Below, piece after piece: positions 55,760 to 63,361 of a stretch of 64,000 bases of DNA. The position numbers and the translations under genes are program-made. Numbering within the stretch: position 1 is the first letter of the stretch; the number at the start of each line of letters is the position of its first letter. The stretch is from an uncultured Bacteroidales bacterium (GTDB lineage Bacteria; Bacteroidota; Bacteroidia; Bacteroidales; Bacteroidaceae). The stretch is from assembly GCA_902776455.1 (NCBI GenBank), contig CACYQI010000002.1, forward strand, positions 186,001 through 250,000. Reading direction: 5' to 3'. The notes under the pieces are model-generated. The model searched no databases and had not been told where the DNA came from. It saw only the letters and a program-made list of their open reading frames with translations.

Positions 55760-56938
55760 TTAATTGAACCTCACTTGCAGCTGGCATTGGAGGCCGTGGT
55801 TGGCGCCGTGGACGAACTGAGATGTGGGATCGTTCGGACTGCCGATAAAGTGAGCGTTCTTATAGACGTACTGCACTTGCAGGCGGCACTTCTTGTAGAA
55901 CCAGTACTGCAGGCCTGCGATGGCTTTGTGCTGGTCCATGTCGCGGTCGGTGTTGAAGTTGAAGAAGTCGTAGGAACCTACCAGCTCCAGCCTCTTCCCC
56001 AATTCGGGCGAACCAAAGCGTGCCATGGGAACACAGCCCGTCAGGTATGCGCCCCAGCTATGTACGTCGCCGTCCCAGCCATTGAGGTATTCGCCGTGAA
56101 GGTTGAAGGCTCTCGACTTGTAGTCCGCGCCGATGGTGCAGCGATGGCGCTTGTAGTCCTGACCAAGGGCAATAGTCGGATTGTAGGCTGATTGGGCGAT
56201 GGCGTGGCCTCGGCCCAGCTGTCCTGTTGTGACGATGTTGAGTCCCTCGAGCGGACGATACTCCAGACGAGCGATGATGTCCTTGAACTTGTTGCCGTCC
56301 TTCTTGTTGATGCCCTGTCCGTTCATCACGTCGAGTTCGTAGCGGAACTTGCCGTTGTTTGTTTCTCCGAAGAGCGAGAGTCCGAGGTCGCGGCCGTACT
56401 GAACGCCCAGCAGGGGGTCGCTGCCGCAGCCCGTGAGGAACGTCACAGCCTCGCTATAGACGTCGATAGCTTCCATCGAAGTAGGGGAGAGCGGGTTCTC
56501 GAGCGAGAGGCCGTTCTTGAACTGTCCGAAGCGGACGGTAAGGGCCTTGTTGCGGGTAAGGCGATAGTCCGTGTAGTACTCCTGAACGACGCTCGAGAAG
56601 TCGTGCATGAAGAGGAACGACCAGCGGTCCGTTATCTTGGCTTCAGCCCAGAAGAGGACGCGTTTGAGATCGAACGTGTTGGTGTTCTGGCCGCCTCTGT
56701 GCGAGTAGGTGTAGCCTGCTTGGGCATAGCCGTGAAGCTTGATGCGGCTCGAAATGTCCTGGAACCACTTCTTGTCCGTCAGTCCCTTTAACTCTACTCG
56801 GCCTTTCTTGGTGATGTTTACACTCACTCCCTCTGTGCCGAGAGAGTCACTTTGTCCCATCGCAGCCGTGCTGCTGAAGATAGCCAGCGACACAGCCAGC
56901 GCCTTAAAACAATTCATAAGTCTGAAATTGTAATTCAT
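55760..56938 (-). CDS. Porin, phosphate-selective O/P-like
   Basis: A 392-residue outer-membrane beta-barrel with a signal peptide (MNCFKALAVSLAIFSSTAAM after a short n-region). Barrel-like alternation throughout and an aromatic-rich C-terminus (CQLQVRFN). The stretch KLHGYAQAGYTYSHRGGQNT, FDLKRVLFWAEAKITDRWSF and QYGRDLGLSLFGE fits the porin O/P superfamily. The ATG at 56917 is a possible alternative start. Promoter 57034-57063. Confidence 0.8.
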   Translation of the reverse strand: MNYNFRLMNCFKALAVSLAIFSSTAAMGQSDSLGTEGVSVNITKKGRVELKGLTDKKWFQDISSRIKLHGYAQAGYTYSHRGGQNTNTFDLKRVLFWAEAKITDRWSFLFMHDFSSVVQEYYTDYRLTRNKALTVRFGQFKNGLSLENPLSPTSMEAIDVYSEAVTFLTGCGSDPLLGVQYGRDLGLSLFGETNNGKFRYELDVMNGQGINKKDGNKFKDIIARLEYRPLEGLNIVTTGQLGRGHAIAQSAYNPTIALGQDYKRHRCTIGADYKSRAFNLHGEYLNGWDGDVHSWGAYLTGCVPMARFGSPELGKRLELVGSYDFFNFNTDRDMDQHKAIAGLQYWFYKKCRLQVQYVYKNAHFIGSPNDPTSQFVHGANHGLQCQLQVRFN

Positions 56939-57033
56939 CTTTTCTACCTATTATTAACTATAAATTTTAAATCTACAGCCTCTCAATTTTCAACTTTCAA
57001 TTTTAAATTTTCAATTTTCTTGTTATCCGACCA

Positions 57034-57063
57034 CAAAGGTACAAAATAATTCATAATTCGCAA
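57034..57063 (-). promoter_or_regulatory. Promoter for the porin gene
   Basis: On the minus strand TTG (57063-57061), a 19-base spacer and TACCTTTG (57041-57034). The leader is about 95 nt. Confidence 0.65.
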
Positions 57064-57123
57064 TTCATAATTCATAATTTTTTTAAGCTTTTCTGACAAA
57101 TTGAAAGCATTTTGCCCCGATTG

Positions 57124-57320
57124 CTTGCAAACTGCACCATACCAGCGCAGGAAAGGGGCTTAATCTAAAGTCTCGAAGAGACGAAAGACCACAAGCGGAG
57201 TGCACCCCCTCTGTGGTCTCTCGCACCTTCAGCGCTTATTTAAGAAGGAAGCGAGCCATGTGGTTCGCTTTCTTTTTGCTTGCAAACTGCACCATGCCAG
57301 CGCAGGAAAGGAGGTGAGGG
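57124..57320. repeat. Duplicated GCTTGCAAACTGCACCAT segment with a palindromic arm between
   Basis: GCTTGCAAACTGCACCAT followed by (A/G)CCAGCGCAGGAAAGG occurs at about 57124 and again at about 57280. Between them (57165-57245) lies one arm of the composite palindrome (TCTCGAAGAGACGAAAGACC, GCACCTTCAGCGC). Confidence 0.7.
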
Positions 57321-57539
57321 GAACCGCGGACGTAGCCATTCGTATCTTTCGTGTCTTTCGATGTTAGAAGTTATCCGTTCAATCCGTTTAATCCGTGGTC
57401 GTATATCAATTCATAATTCTTAATTCATAGTTATTAGTTTTCTGTGATTTGACTTCCCCCTTGGGGAGAGGCTGTTCCGTGCTTTCCGTGTGATGCTCTC
57501 AGTTTTTCGCAAAACTTTCTTCGAAATTTTCAAAAATGC

Positions 57540-57805
57540 CTACATGCCTACATAAAATCGCTTGAAATGCCGATAAACAAAGGGTTCTATACAAATATCA
57601 GCCTACATAAAACCTACATAGAGCCTACATAACACAATTCAAAATTGATTAATTCAAAATGCCTCTCAGCTGCATTTCCCATGTAGGTTTATGTAGGATA
57701 TATGTAGGCTTTATGTAGGCTTTATGTAGGCTTGAAAATGTGACAACCCCTTTATTCATGGGGATTTCGGGATGATTTATGTAGGCATGTAGGCTTGGCC
57801 GCGAT
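57540..57805. repeat. Array of CCTACATAAA / TTTATGTAGG words forming a large inverted repeat
   Basis: The left part (57540-57645) has five CCTACAT words and the right part (57680-57800) has seven ATGTAGG words, several spaced by 11 bases (CTTTATGTAGG). The two halves are complementary. No gene overlaps. It may be a hairpin, or a protein-binding or iteron-like array. Confidence 0.7.
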
Positions 57806-57840
57806 TCTTCAGGAATATATTATCAACTCTACACGTTAAA

Positions 57841-57965
57841 ACGCTCCACGTTGCATCGGCTTACGCTCCACGTTGCATCGGCTTACGCTCCACGTTGCAT
57901 CGGCTTACGCTCCACGTTGCATCGGCTCACACTCCACGTTGCATCGGCTCACGCAGCACGTTGTG
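57841..57965. repeat. 22-bp tandem repeat array, 6 copies
   Basis: Units start at 57842, 57864, 57886, 57908, 57930 and 57952; consensus CGCTCCACGTTGCATCGGCT plus TA. The last unit is degenerate. Same period and layout as 3700-3847, with TT in place of GA in the core. Confidence 0.9.
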
Positions 57966-58390
57966 TTCTGTACTGCTCTCAGATGTATATCAACGCCAGA
58001 CATCTTCCGTGTATGTATGTACCTTGTTCTGGTGGATTTAGACTCCGGCTTTGCCGCCTGAACACCTACAGGAGCGCGAGAATCCGACAGGATAGAATAG
58101 AAGCATTTGTTGCTGTCCGCTAAATAAGCGCCGGACACTAATAATCATAAATGATATTTGTTGTGTTGATATTCATGGACAATTACATGGCAATTATATG
58201 TTGAAGATAGAAACACGAATTACCATGTTGACTTCGTCGAGCTGAAGCTTCCGCCTGCGCCTGAGGCTAACAGCCGAAGAATTACTCACGAATTGTCGTA
58301 AATTCGCCCTCAACTGAACTCCTGAAACTTGAAATCGTAAAATTGTCATGTCAGTTTGTAAAATCATCATGTATTTCTCATTTTTTTTTG

Positions 58391-58398
58391 TACTTTTG
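58391..58398 (+). promoter_or_regulatory. -7 element TACTTTTG for the ECF sigma operon
   Basis: TACTTTTG lies 49 bases before ATG 58447 and inside a longer open frame that begins at 58348, which argues for the later start. Confidence 0.5.
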
Positions 58399-58446
58399 TG
58401 TTACAAAACGTTGTTTTCAGCGTTATATAATAAAAAACATGCAAGC

Positions 58447-58953
58447 ATGAGCAGAAACTTCCTGATAGATGCCTATGTGAAGTTGCGACAGAGGTTGCAG
58501 CATGGCCTATCGGATGCAGGAGACGATGCGCTGAACGATGCTTTCTGCCAACTCTGGGCTGGCAGGTACGACCCCGAAACAAAGGAGGAAGGGGAGAAAC
58601 TGCTCTATTCCACCTTGCGAAACAGACAGATAAGTCTCTGGCGGAAGGACAGACGACATCCGCAGACATCGCTTGCAAATACCCAGATTGCCGAACCGCC
58701 ACCCGACACAGATGCCGAGGATATGTACAGGCAGGTACAAAGGCTCGTGGAGACACAACTGACACCCTTGCAGCAAGACATCCTGATGCACCACGACATT
58801 TACGGCGAGACATACAGCGAGATAGCCCAAAGGCTGGGGATGCAGGAAGCAGCCGTCAGAATGCAACTCAGCAGGGCAAGAAAGAAGATAAGGGAAGTGT
58901 ATAAGTTGAAAGTTGAAGACCCCTCTCCATCTCCCCCGAGGGGGAGAGTTTGA
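58447..58953 (+). CDS. ECF-type RNA polymerase sigma factor
   Basis: A 168-residue sigma factor with region 2 (about 1-75, LIDAYVKLRQRLQHGLSDAG, LWRKDRRHPQTS) and a region 4 helix-turn-helix (about 100-155, DIYGETYSEIAQRLGMQEAA, VRMQLSRARKKIREVY). The next gene looks like its anti-sigma partner. The C-terminus (VEDPSPSPPRGRV) is encoded by the left arm of a GC repeat (58919-58994), so the native end of the protein has been altered or extended. Confidence 0.87.
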   Translation: MSRNFLIDAYVKLRQRLQHGLSDAGDDALNDAFCQLWAGRYDPETKEEGEKLLYSTLRNRQISLWRKDRRHPQTSLANTQIAEPPPDTDAEDMYRQVQRLVETQLTPLQQDILMHHDIYGETYSEIAQRLGMQEAAVRMQLSRARKKIREVYKLKVEDPSPSPPRGRV

Positions 58954-58994
58954 CGCGGCAGCAAGTCTCCCCTCGGGGAGATTTAGAGGGGGTC
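58919..58994. repeat. GC-rich inverted-repeat element at the sigma factor 3' end
   Basis: Left arm CCCTCTCCATCTCCCCCGAG, loop with GACGCGGCAGCAAGT, right arm CTCCCCTCGGGGAG then ATTTAGAGGGGGTC. It supplies the last codons and the stop of the sigma gene. Confidence 0.85.
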
Positions 58995-59055
58995 GCCCCT
59001 CAGCACCCCCAACTATCCTCTAACCTCTAACCCCTAACCCCTAACCTCTTGAATT

Positions 59056-59451
59056 ATGAAACACGAATTGTCATATTGGGAAGACTTGGCGGAACGCTAC
59101 TTCTCGGCAGAGACCACCGACGAGGAGGAGGCTCTGCTACGCTCGTTCCTCTGCAGCAAGGAGGCTCAGGACTCTCGTTTCGACGAGGTGAGGGCCACCG
59201 TGTCGTATCTGCATGTCTGTCGGCAAAGTCTCAGCCCCGATGCCGCTCCGGCGAGACGGGAGAAGGTCGGGCTTCTGCTTGCCATTGCAGCAAGTCTCTG
59301 CATCGCCTTCTTCCTCGGCTGGTACCAATACAGGCAGAACAACATCAGCAGTGTGCGTGTTGCCGGCGAGATTGTGGAGGCTGATGCATCCCTGTTGATG
59401 CAGAGACAGATGGCTGAAATGTTTAACACTCCCGACCATAGCGATAGATGA
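59056..59451 (+). CDS. Putative anti-sigma factor (single-pass membrane protein)
   Basis: A 131-residue protein: a soluble N-terminal part with acidic helices (WEDLAERYFSAETTDEEEAL), one membrane helix at about 77-94 (VGLLLAIAASLCIAFFLGWY) and a short outside tail. Size, layout and position after an ECF sigma gene suggest an anti-sigma factor. No FecR-type domain is seen. It overlaps the next gene by 4 bases. Confidence 0.6.
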   Translation: MKHELSYWEDLAERYFSAETTDEEEALLRSFLCSKEAQDSRFDEVRATVSYLHVCRQSLSPDAAPARREKVGLLLAIAASLCIAFFLGWYQYRQNNISSVRVAGEIVEADASLLMQRQMAEMFNTPDHSDR

Positions 59452-59861
59452 AGAGGATACTTTTGTTCATACTCATGCTCCTGGGCATACACATTTGTAT
59501 GCTGGCGCAGAAGGGGTTGGCCATACAGTCGGCCTTCGACGAACTGGCTGTCAGGCAGAACGCTACCGAAGTGGTGATGGGTGCCGGCAAGCTGAAGAAG
59601 TACCGTCTGCGCCTCTTCCACAGCCTCGAGATGAAGTGCCCGTCGCCCGCTGAACGCAGACGCATAGAGACGCTCGTGCAGACGGATGCGGCACAGGCAA
59701 TTCTCCGCGAAGAAACAGCCGGACACAGAATTTACGAACTCCAGCAACGCAAAGGGATGCACTACTACATCTTCTACCGCTGCACAGAACAATCCCTTAG
59801 CCTTATATATATAGAGGGGAAAGCCAGCCTGAAACAGATTAAGTCATATTTCCTGAAATGA
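59448..59861 (+). CDS. Small secreted protein of unknown function (DUF6108-like)
   Basis: A 137-residue protein with a signal peptide (MKRILLFILMLLGIHICMLA). The mature part (QSAFDELAVRQNATEVVMGA, GKLKKYRLRLFHSLEMKCPS) was not securely recognised; it resembles the Bacteroidetes DUF6108 family. It overlaps the anti-sigma-like gene (ATGA) and is 7 bases before the large surface protein gene, so the four genes form one operon. Confidence 0.6.
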   Translation: MKRILLFILMLLGIHICMLAQKGLAIQSAFDELAVRQNATEVVMGAGKLKKYRLRLFHSLEMKCPSPAERRRIETLVQTDAAQAILREETAGHRIYELQQRKGMHYYIFYRCTEQSLSLIYIEGKASLKQIKSYFLK

Positions 59862-59868
59862 AACCAAC

Positions 59869-62800
59869 ATGAAATACCTTCGTACCATATCAATGCTTCT
59901 TGTGCTGTGTTGCTGTCCGTCGTTCCTGACAGCTCAGACCGACAGCCTGCAATGGGACTTCACCGACCTCTTCCAAGGGACAAAAGAGAAGCCAGCCCTT
60001 CCGTCCTCGCTGGAGGGATGGAAGGAGCACCTCGACCTCTTCGGCCGGAACATACCGCAGGAGGAAGTGTTCCTCCACTTGGACAACACCTGCTACTTTG
60101 CCGGCGACACACTCTACTTCAAGGCTTATGTGCGTCGGAGCGATACGGGCAGGCTCACCAACCTCAGCCAACTGCTCTATGCCGAGCTGTGGAACCAGGA
60201 GGGCTACATGCTGGAGCGGCATCTCGTGAAGCTGAAGGACGGGCAGGGAACGGGTTCCTTCGTGCTGAACGACTCGCTCTATGGGGGCTTCTACGAACTC
60301 AGGGCCTATACGCGCTGGCAGCTCAACTGGGGCGAGTATCAGCATCCCCATACTTGGCCCGCTGAGCAATGGTTCTTCAACAAGAAGATGGCGAAGGAGT
60401 TCTATCGTGACTACGAGAAACTCTACTGCCGCATCTTCCCGCTCTACGACAAGCCCGAAGTGCCCGGAGTCTATAATCACGACATGACGGAACGTCCCCG
60501 CATGCGCTATTTCCGTACGGAACTGAAGAAAGCGCCTCCCGTCGTGAACCTCTATCCCGAAGGCGGAGTCATCGTGGAAGGCACGAAGGCGCGTGTAGCA
60601 TTCGAAGCCAACGAAGCCGACGGCGAACACATCTCGGGTACCATGCGCCTTTATGGAAAGGGAGGAAGCCTGCTTCAAGAATGCAGGACAGAGAACCGCG
60701 GACGCGGAACACTCGAGTTCCTCTACGAACCGGGAGTCACCTATTCCACCGTCTTTACGAGCGACAGCAACGCCGTGATACGGAAGCGGATGCCCAAGGC
60801 CGAAGCCGACGGATGTGCCGTGCGTGCCGATGTGACGGACAACCGCTTGCTGCTCACCCTTCAGCCTCGCGGAGAAGCAGCCGGCGAGACGTTGGGCGTG
60901 ACAGTTATGGTGGGAGGGGCGTTGCATTACTTCCAGAAGTTCCGTGCCCAGGACACACAAATCAGCATCCCTACCGACTCGCTTCCAACAGGTGTGGCGC
61001 AGGTGACGGTCTTTAACGCCAACGGACGCGTCTATAGTGACAGGCTTTGCTTCGTCCGCCACGAACAGGACATCAGGGACGCAGGCGTGCAGTTCGCTGG
61101 CATTCAGCACACTTACGAACCCTTCGACTCCATCAGCCTTTCCGTCAGGAACCCGCATGCCGCAGGTTCCACCATCTCGCTGGCCGTGAGGGATGCTTCC
61201 ACTTCGGAGTACCTCTACGACAGCAGCAACATCCTGACCGAGATGCTGTTGTGCAGCCAGATACGCGGCTTCGTAGAGCAGCCGGACTATTACTTCGAGG
61301 CCGACGACGAGCTTCATCGCCGCCACCTCGACTTGCTGCTGATGGTTCAAGGATGGCGCAAGCACAACTGGATAACGATGGCGACCCCCGGCATCTTCCG
61401 CATCAACCATCCCATCGAGAAGACACCCGTCTATTTCGGCGCCGTCTATCGCTATGTGGCCTTGGGACACGAGGGCTACGAAGGCTGGGGAAACATGATG
61501 GACCAAGAGATAAAGCACTACGACTTCTCGCGACCGGTGGGCGGGGAATGGTTCTCGCGCAGCAACAATGGCAAGCTGCAGGGCGTGATTCCCTTGCTCG
61601 GGAATGCCGGAGAGGAACGCGACAAGCACAATGCCTACAGCTACTTGCTCAAGGACAACGAGTCGGCTACCTTCGACGGCCGCAACTACTACGACCAGGG
61701 CAACCTGCGGCGCGAAGTGCGCGTCCATGCCGAGTACCGACAGAACTCCGACATCGGACTGAAGAGCGTCTATGGCGACATCACGACGCGGAACGGACGT
61801 TTCGTCTTGGAACTGCCTGGCTTCTACCACGATTGCATACTCGACCTCTCGGCTTCCGACACAACGAAGTGGTACGAGAACAGGACGAACTCCCCGAGCG
61901 TAAAGCGCAAGATGCGCAAGCAGCAGAAGAAACTCGCCAAGGGACAAGCCGCCCGGTCGCTGAAGCACCAGTGGATAGTGCCTTCGGAAACAGAATACCC
62001 CGAGTTCTACGTACGCCTAACGCCCTATTACCCACGTTTCTGCAAGCCGTTCAGCTACTATCATACCCACGTGGCACCTCCCCGAGAGGGCACCATGCTC
62101 ATGCCTTCCCTCCGCGACGGACATACCTTGGCGCAAGTGAATGTGCGCAGCAAGCACGGAGGCATGCGGCAGTTCGACCCCGCCCATCCTGCTTTGGTGC
62201 GCGACGCCTACGAGGTGTTCAACGAATGCATCGATGCAGGCTTCACGCCCGGATGGTTCCCCGGAGCTCAGTCCTTTGCCGCTTGGACGCAACGTCTGCT
62301 GGTGGGCGACATGAACATGTATCGCGATTACATGACGTACGCCGAGTATCTCGCTTCGATGCGCTCGTCGGCCTTCGACGGCGGACGTGGCGAGTGGGAC
62401 AGAGACCCCTTCCTCTTCCGATGGACGAACAGCACGGGCGACCCGTTCACGGTAGGCAGACATGTGGGAAACATTGTGTTCAGCGACGTTCAAACCCGTT
62501 CTACAACCCGCGACGACGAGAGGGCTACGCGCTACAAATGGAGCGACCCTGCCGACGCGCCGTTCCTCTATAGCTTGTCTCCCTCTGTCCGCTTGGGCGG
62601 AGGCTGGAGCACTTCGAGCAGGCAAGTGTTCTCGCGGACGGGTCTCGACGAGATGACGCAGTCGCTCAACTTCCTTCGCTCGCTTCGTTCGGTGAAGCTG
62701 ATTACCGACTATTCGCCGCGCATGGAAGGCAGCCGCCGCTATATGGGAGCCAACCAGCCGACCGTCGATGTGGGCTACGAGACGCTTACCGGTACACGTC

Positions 62801-63075
62801 CCACCTTCCGCGACCGCCACTACGTCCTGCATGGCTACGACGTCTGCGAGGAGTTCTACAGCCCCTGCTACCGCCAGCGTCCCTTGCCAACGTTCAAGGA
62901 CTATCGGCGCACGCTCTACTGGAACCCGAACCTCGAACTGGATGAGAACGGACACGCCGACATCACGTTGTGGAACAACAGCTTCTCCACGAGCATTACC
63001 ATCAGCGCGGAAGGCATCACGCCCAAGGGAAAGATACTGACAGGCATCAGCTACCCGGAGGATAGGGAAAATTGA
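59869..63075 (+). CDS. Large secreted protein with a macroglobulin MG2-like N-terminal domain
   Basis: A 1068-residue protein with a signal peptide (MKYLRTISMLLVLCCCPSFL). Residues about 50-150 (PQEEVFLHLDNTCYFAGDTL, YFKAYVR, ELRAYTRWQLNW) look like the MG2 domain of alpha-2-macroglobulin-type proteins. Further beta-sandwich segments follow, and the C-terminus (YWNPNLELDENGHADITLWN) resembles macroglobulin-like domains. No thioester motif is visible. Likely anchored in the envelope and regulated by the ECF sigma factor. Confidence 0.65.
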   Translation: MKYLRTISMLLVLCCCPSFLTAQTDSLQWDFTDLFQGTKEKPALPSSLEGWKEHLDLFGRNIPQEEVFLHLDNTCYFAGDTLYFKAYVRRSDTGRLTNLSQLLYAELWNQEGYMLERHLVKLKDGQGTGSFVLNDSLYGGFYELRAYTRWQLNWGEYQHPHTWPAEQWFFNKKMAKEFYRDYEKLYCRIFPLYDKPEVPGVYNHDMTERPRMRYFRTELKKAPPVVNLYPEGGVIVEGTKARVAFEANEADGEHISGTMRLYGKGGSLLQECRTENRGRGTLEFLYEPGVTYSTVFTSDSNAVIRKRMPKAEADGCAVRADVTDNRLLLTLQPRGEAAGETLGVTVMVGGALHYFQKFRAQDTQISIPTDSLPTGVAQVTVFNANGRVYSDRLCFVRHEQDIRDAGVQFAGIQHTYEPFDSISLSVRNPHAAGSTISLAVRDASTSEYLYDSSNILTEMLLCSQIRGFVEQPDYYFEADDELHRRHLDLLLMVQGWRKHNWITMATPGIFRINHPIEKTPVYFGAVYRYVALGHEGYEGWGNMMDQEIKHYDFSRPVGGEWFSRSNNGKLQGVIPLLGNAGEERDKHNAYSYLLKDNESATFDGRNYYDQGNLRREVRVHAEYRQNSDIGLKSVYGDITTRNGRFVLELPGFYHDCILDLSASDTTKWYENRTNSPSVKRKMRKQQKKLAKGQAARSLKHQWIVPSETEYPEFYVRLTPYYPRFCKPFSYYHTHVAPPREGTMLMPSLRDGHTLAQVNVRSKHGGMRQFDPAHPALVRDAYEVFNECIDAGFTPGWFPGAQSFAAWTQRLLVGDMNMYRDYMTYAEYLASMRSSAFDGGRGEWDRDPFLFRWTNSTGDPFTVGRHVGNIVFSDVQTRSTTRDDERATRYKWSDPADAPFLYSLSPSVRLGGGWSTSSRQVFSRTGLDEMTQSLNFLRSLRSVKLITDYSPRMEGSRRYMGANQPTVDVGYETLTGTRPTFRDRHYVLHGYDVCEEFYSPCYRQRPLPTFKDYRRTLYWNPNLELDENGHADITLWNNSFSTSITISAEGITPKGKILTGISYPEDREN

Positions 63076-63125
63076 AAGTTGAAAATTGAAAGTTGAAAAT
63101 TGAAAGTTGAAAGTTGAAAGTTGAA

Positions 63126-63217
63126 GACCCCTTTCCATCTCCCCCGAGGGGGAGGGCTGAAAGCCAACTCAGTCGCAAAAGACTCCCTCCTTTTACGGGA
63201 GGGCTGGAGAGGGGTCT
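63126..63217. repeat. GC-rich inverted-repeat element
   Basis: Left arm CCCCTTTCCATCTCCCCCGA, loop with CTCAGTCGCAAAAG, right arm CTCCCTCCTTTTACGGGAGG then GGAGAGGGGTC. Followed by TAAATGG words. Confidence 0.8.
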
Positions 63218-63254
63218 GTAAATGGTAAATGGTAAATGATTAAATGGTAAATGA

Positions 63255-63361
63255 GAGACCCCCTAACCCCCTTTAGGGGGAATAATATAAGACGAAATGA
63301 AGAATAGAATAAAGATATCTACCCAGCTGCTTTCTCCGCCTAAAGGGGGATGGAGGGTCTT
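63255..63361. repeat. GC-rich inverted-repeat element spanning a start codon
   Basis: The left arm (63255-63281) contains CCCCCTAACCCCCTTTAGGG and the right arm (63330-63361) CGCCTAAAGGGGGATGGAGG. The ATG of the last gene (63297) lies in the loop, and the right arm encodes part of the signal peptide n-region. Confidence 0.8.

Larger units (their letters stand above)
56939..58390. other. 1.5-kb gap without protein genes
   Basis: Holds the porin promoter, the duplicated segment, the ATGTAGG array and the 22-bp array. 57966-58390 shows nothing else that could be recognised. Confidence 0.6.

Noticed and set aside
58348..58446. Longer N-terminus for the sigma factor
   Set aside because: Hydrophobic and non-homologous; it contains the probable promoter. 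ATG 58447 fits the family.
61047..62573. 508-residue Arg-rich frame inside the MG2-like gene
   Set aside because: An out-of-frame shadow with biased Arg/His/Pro composition.
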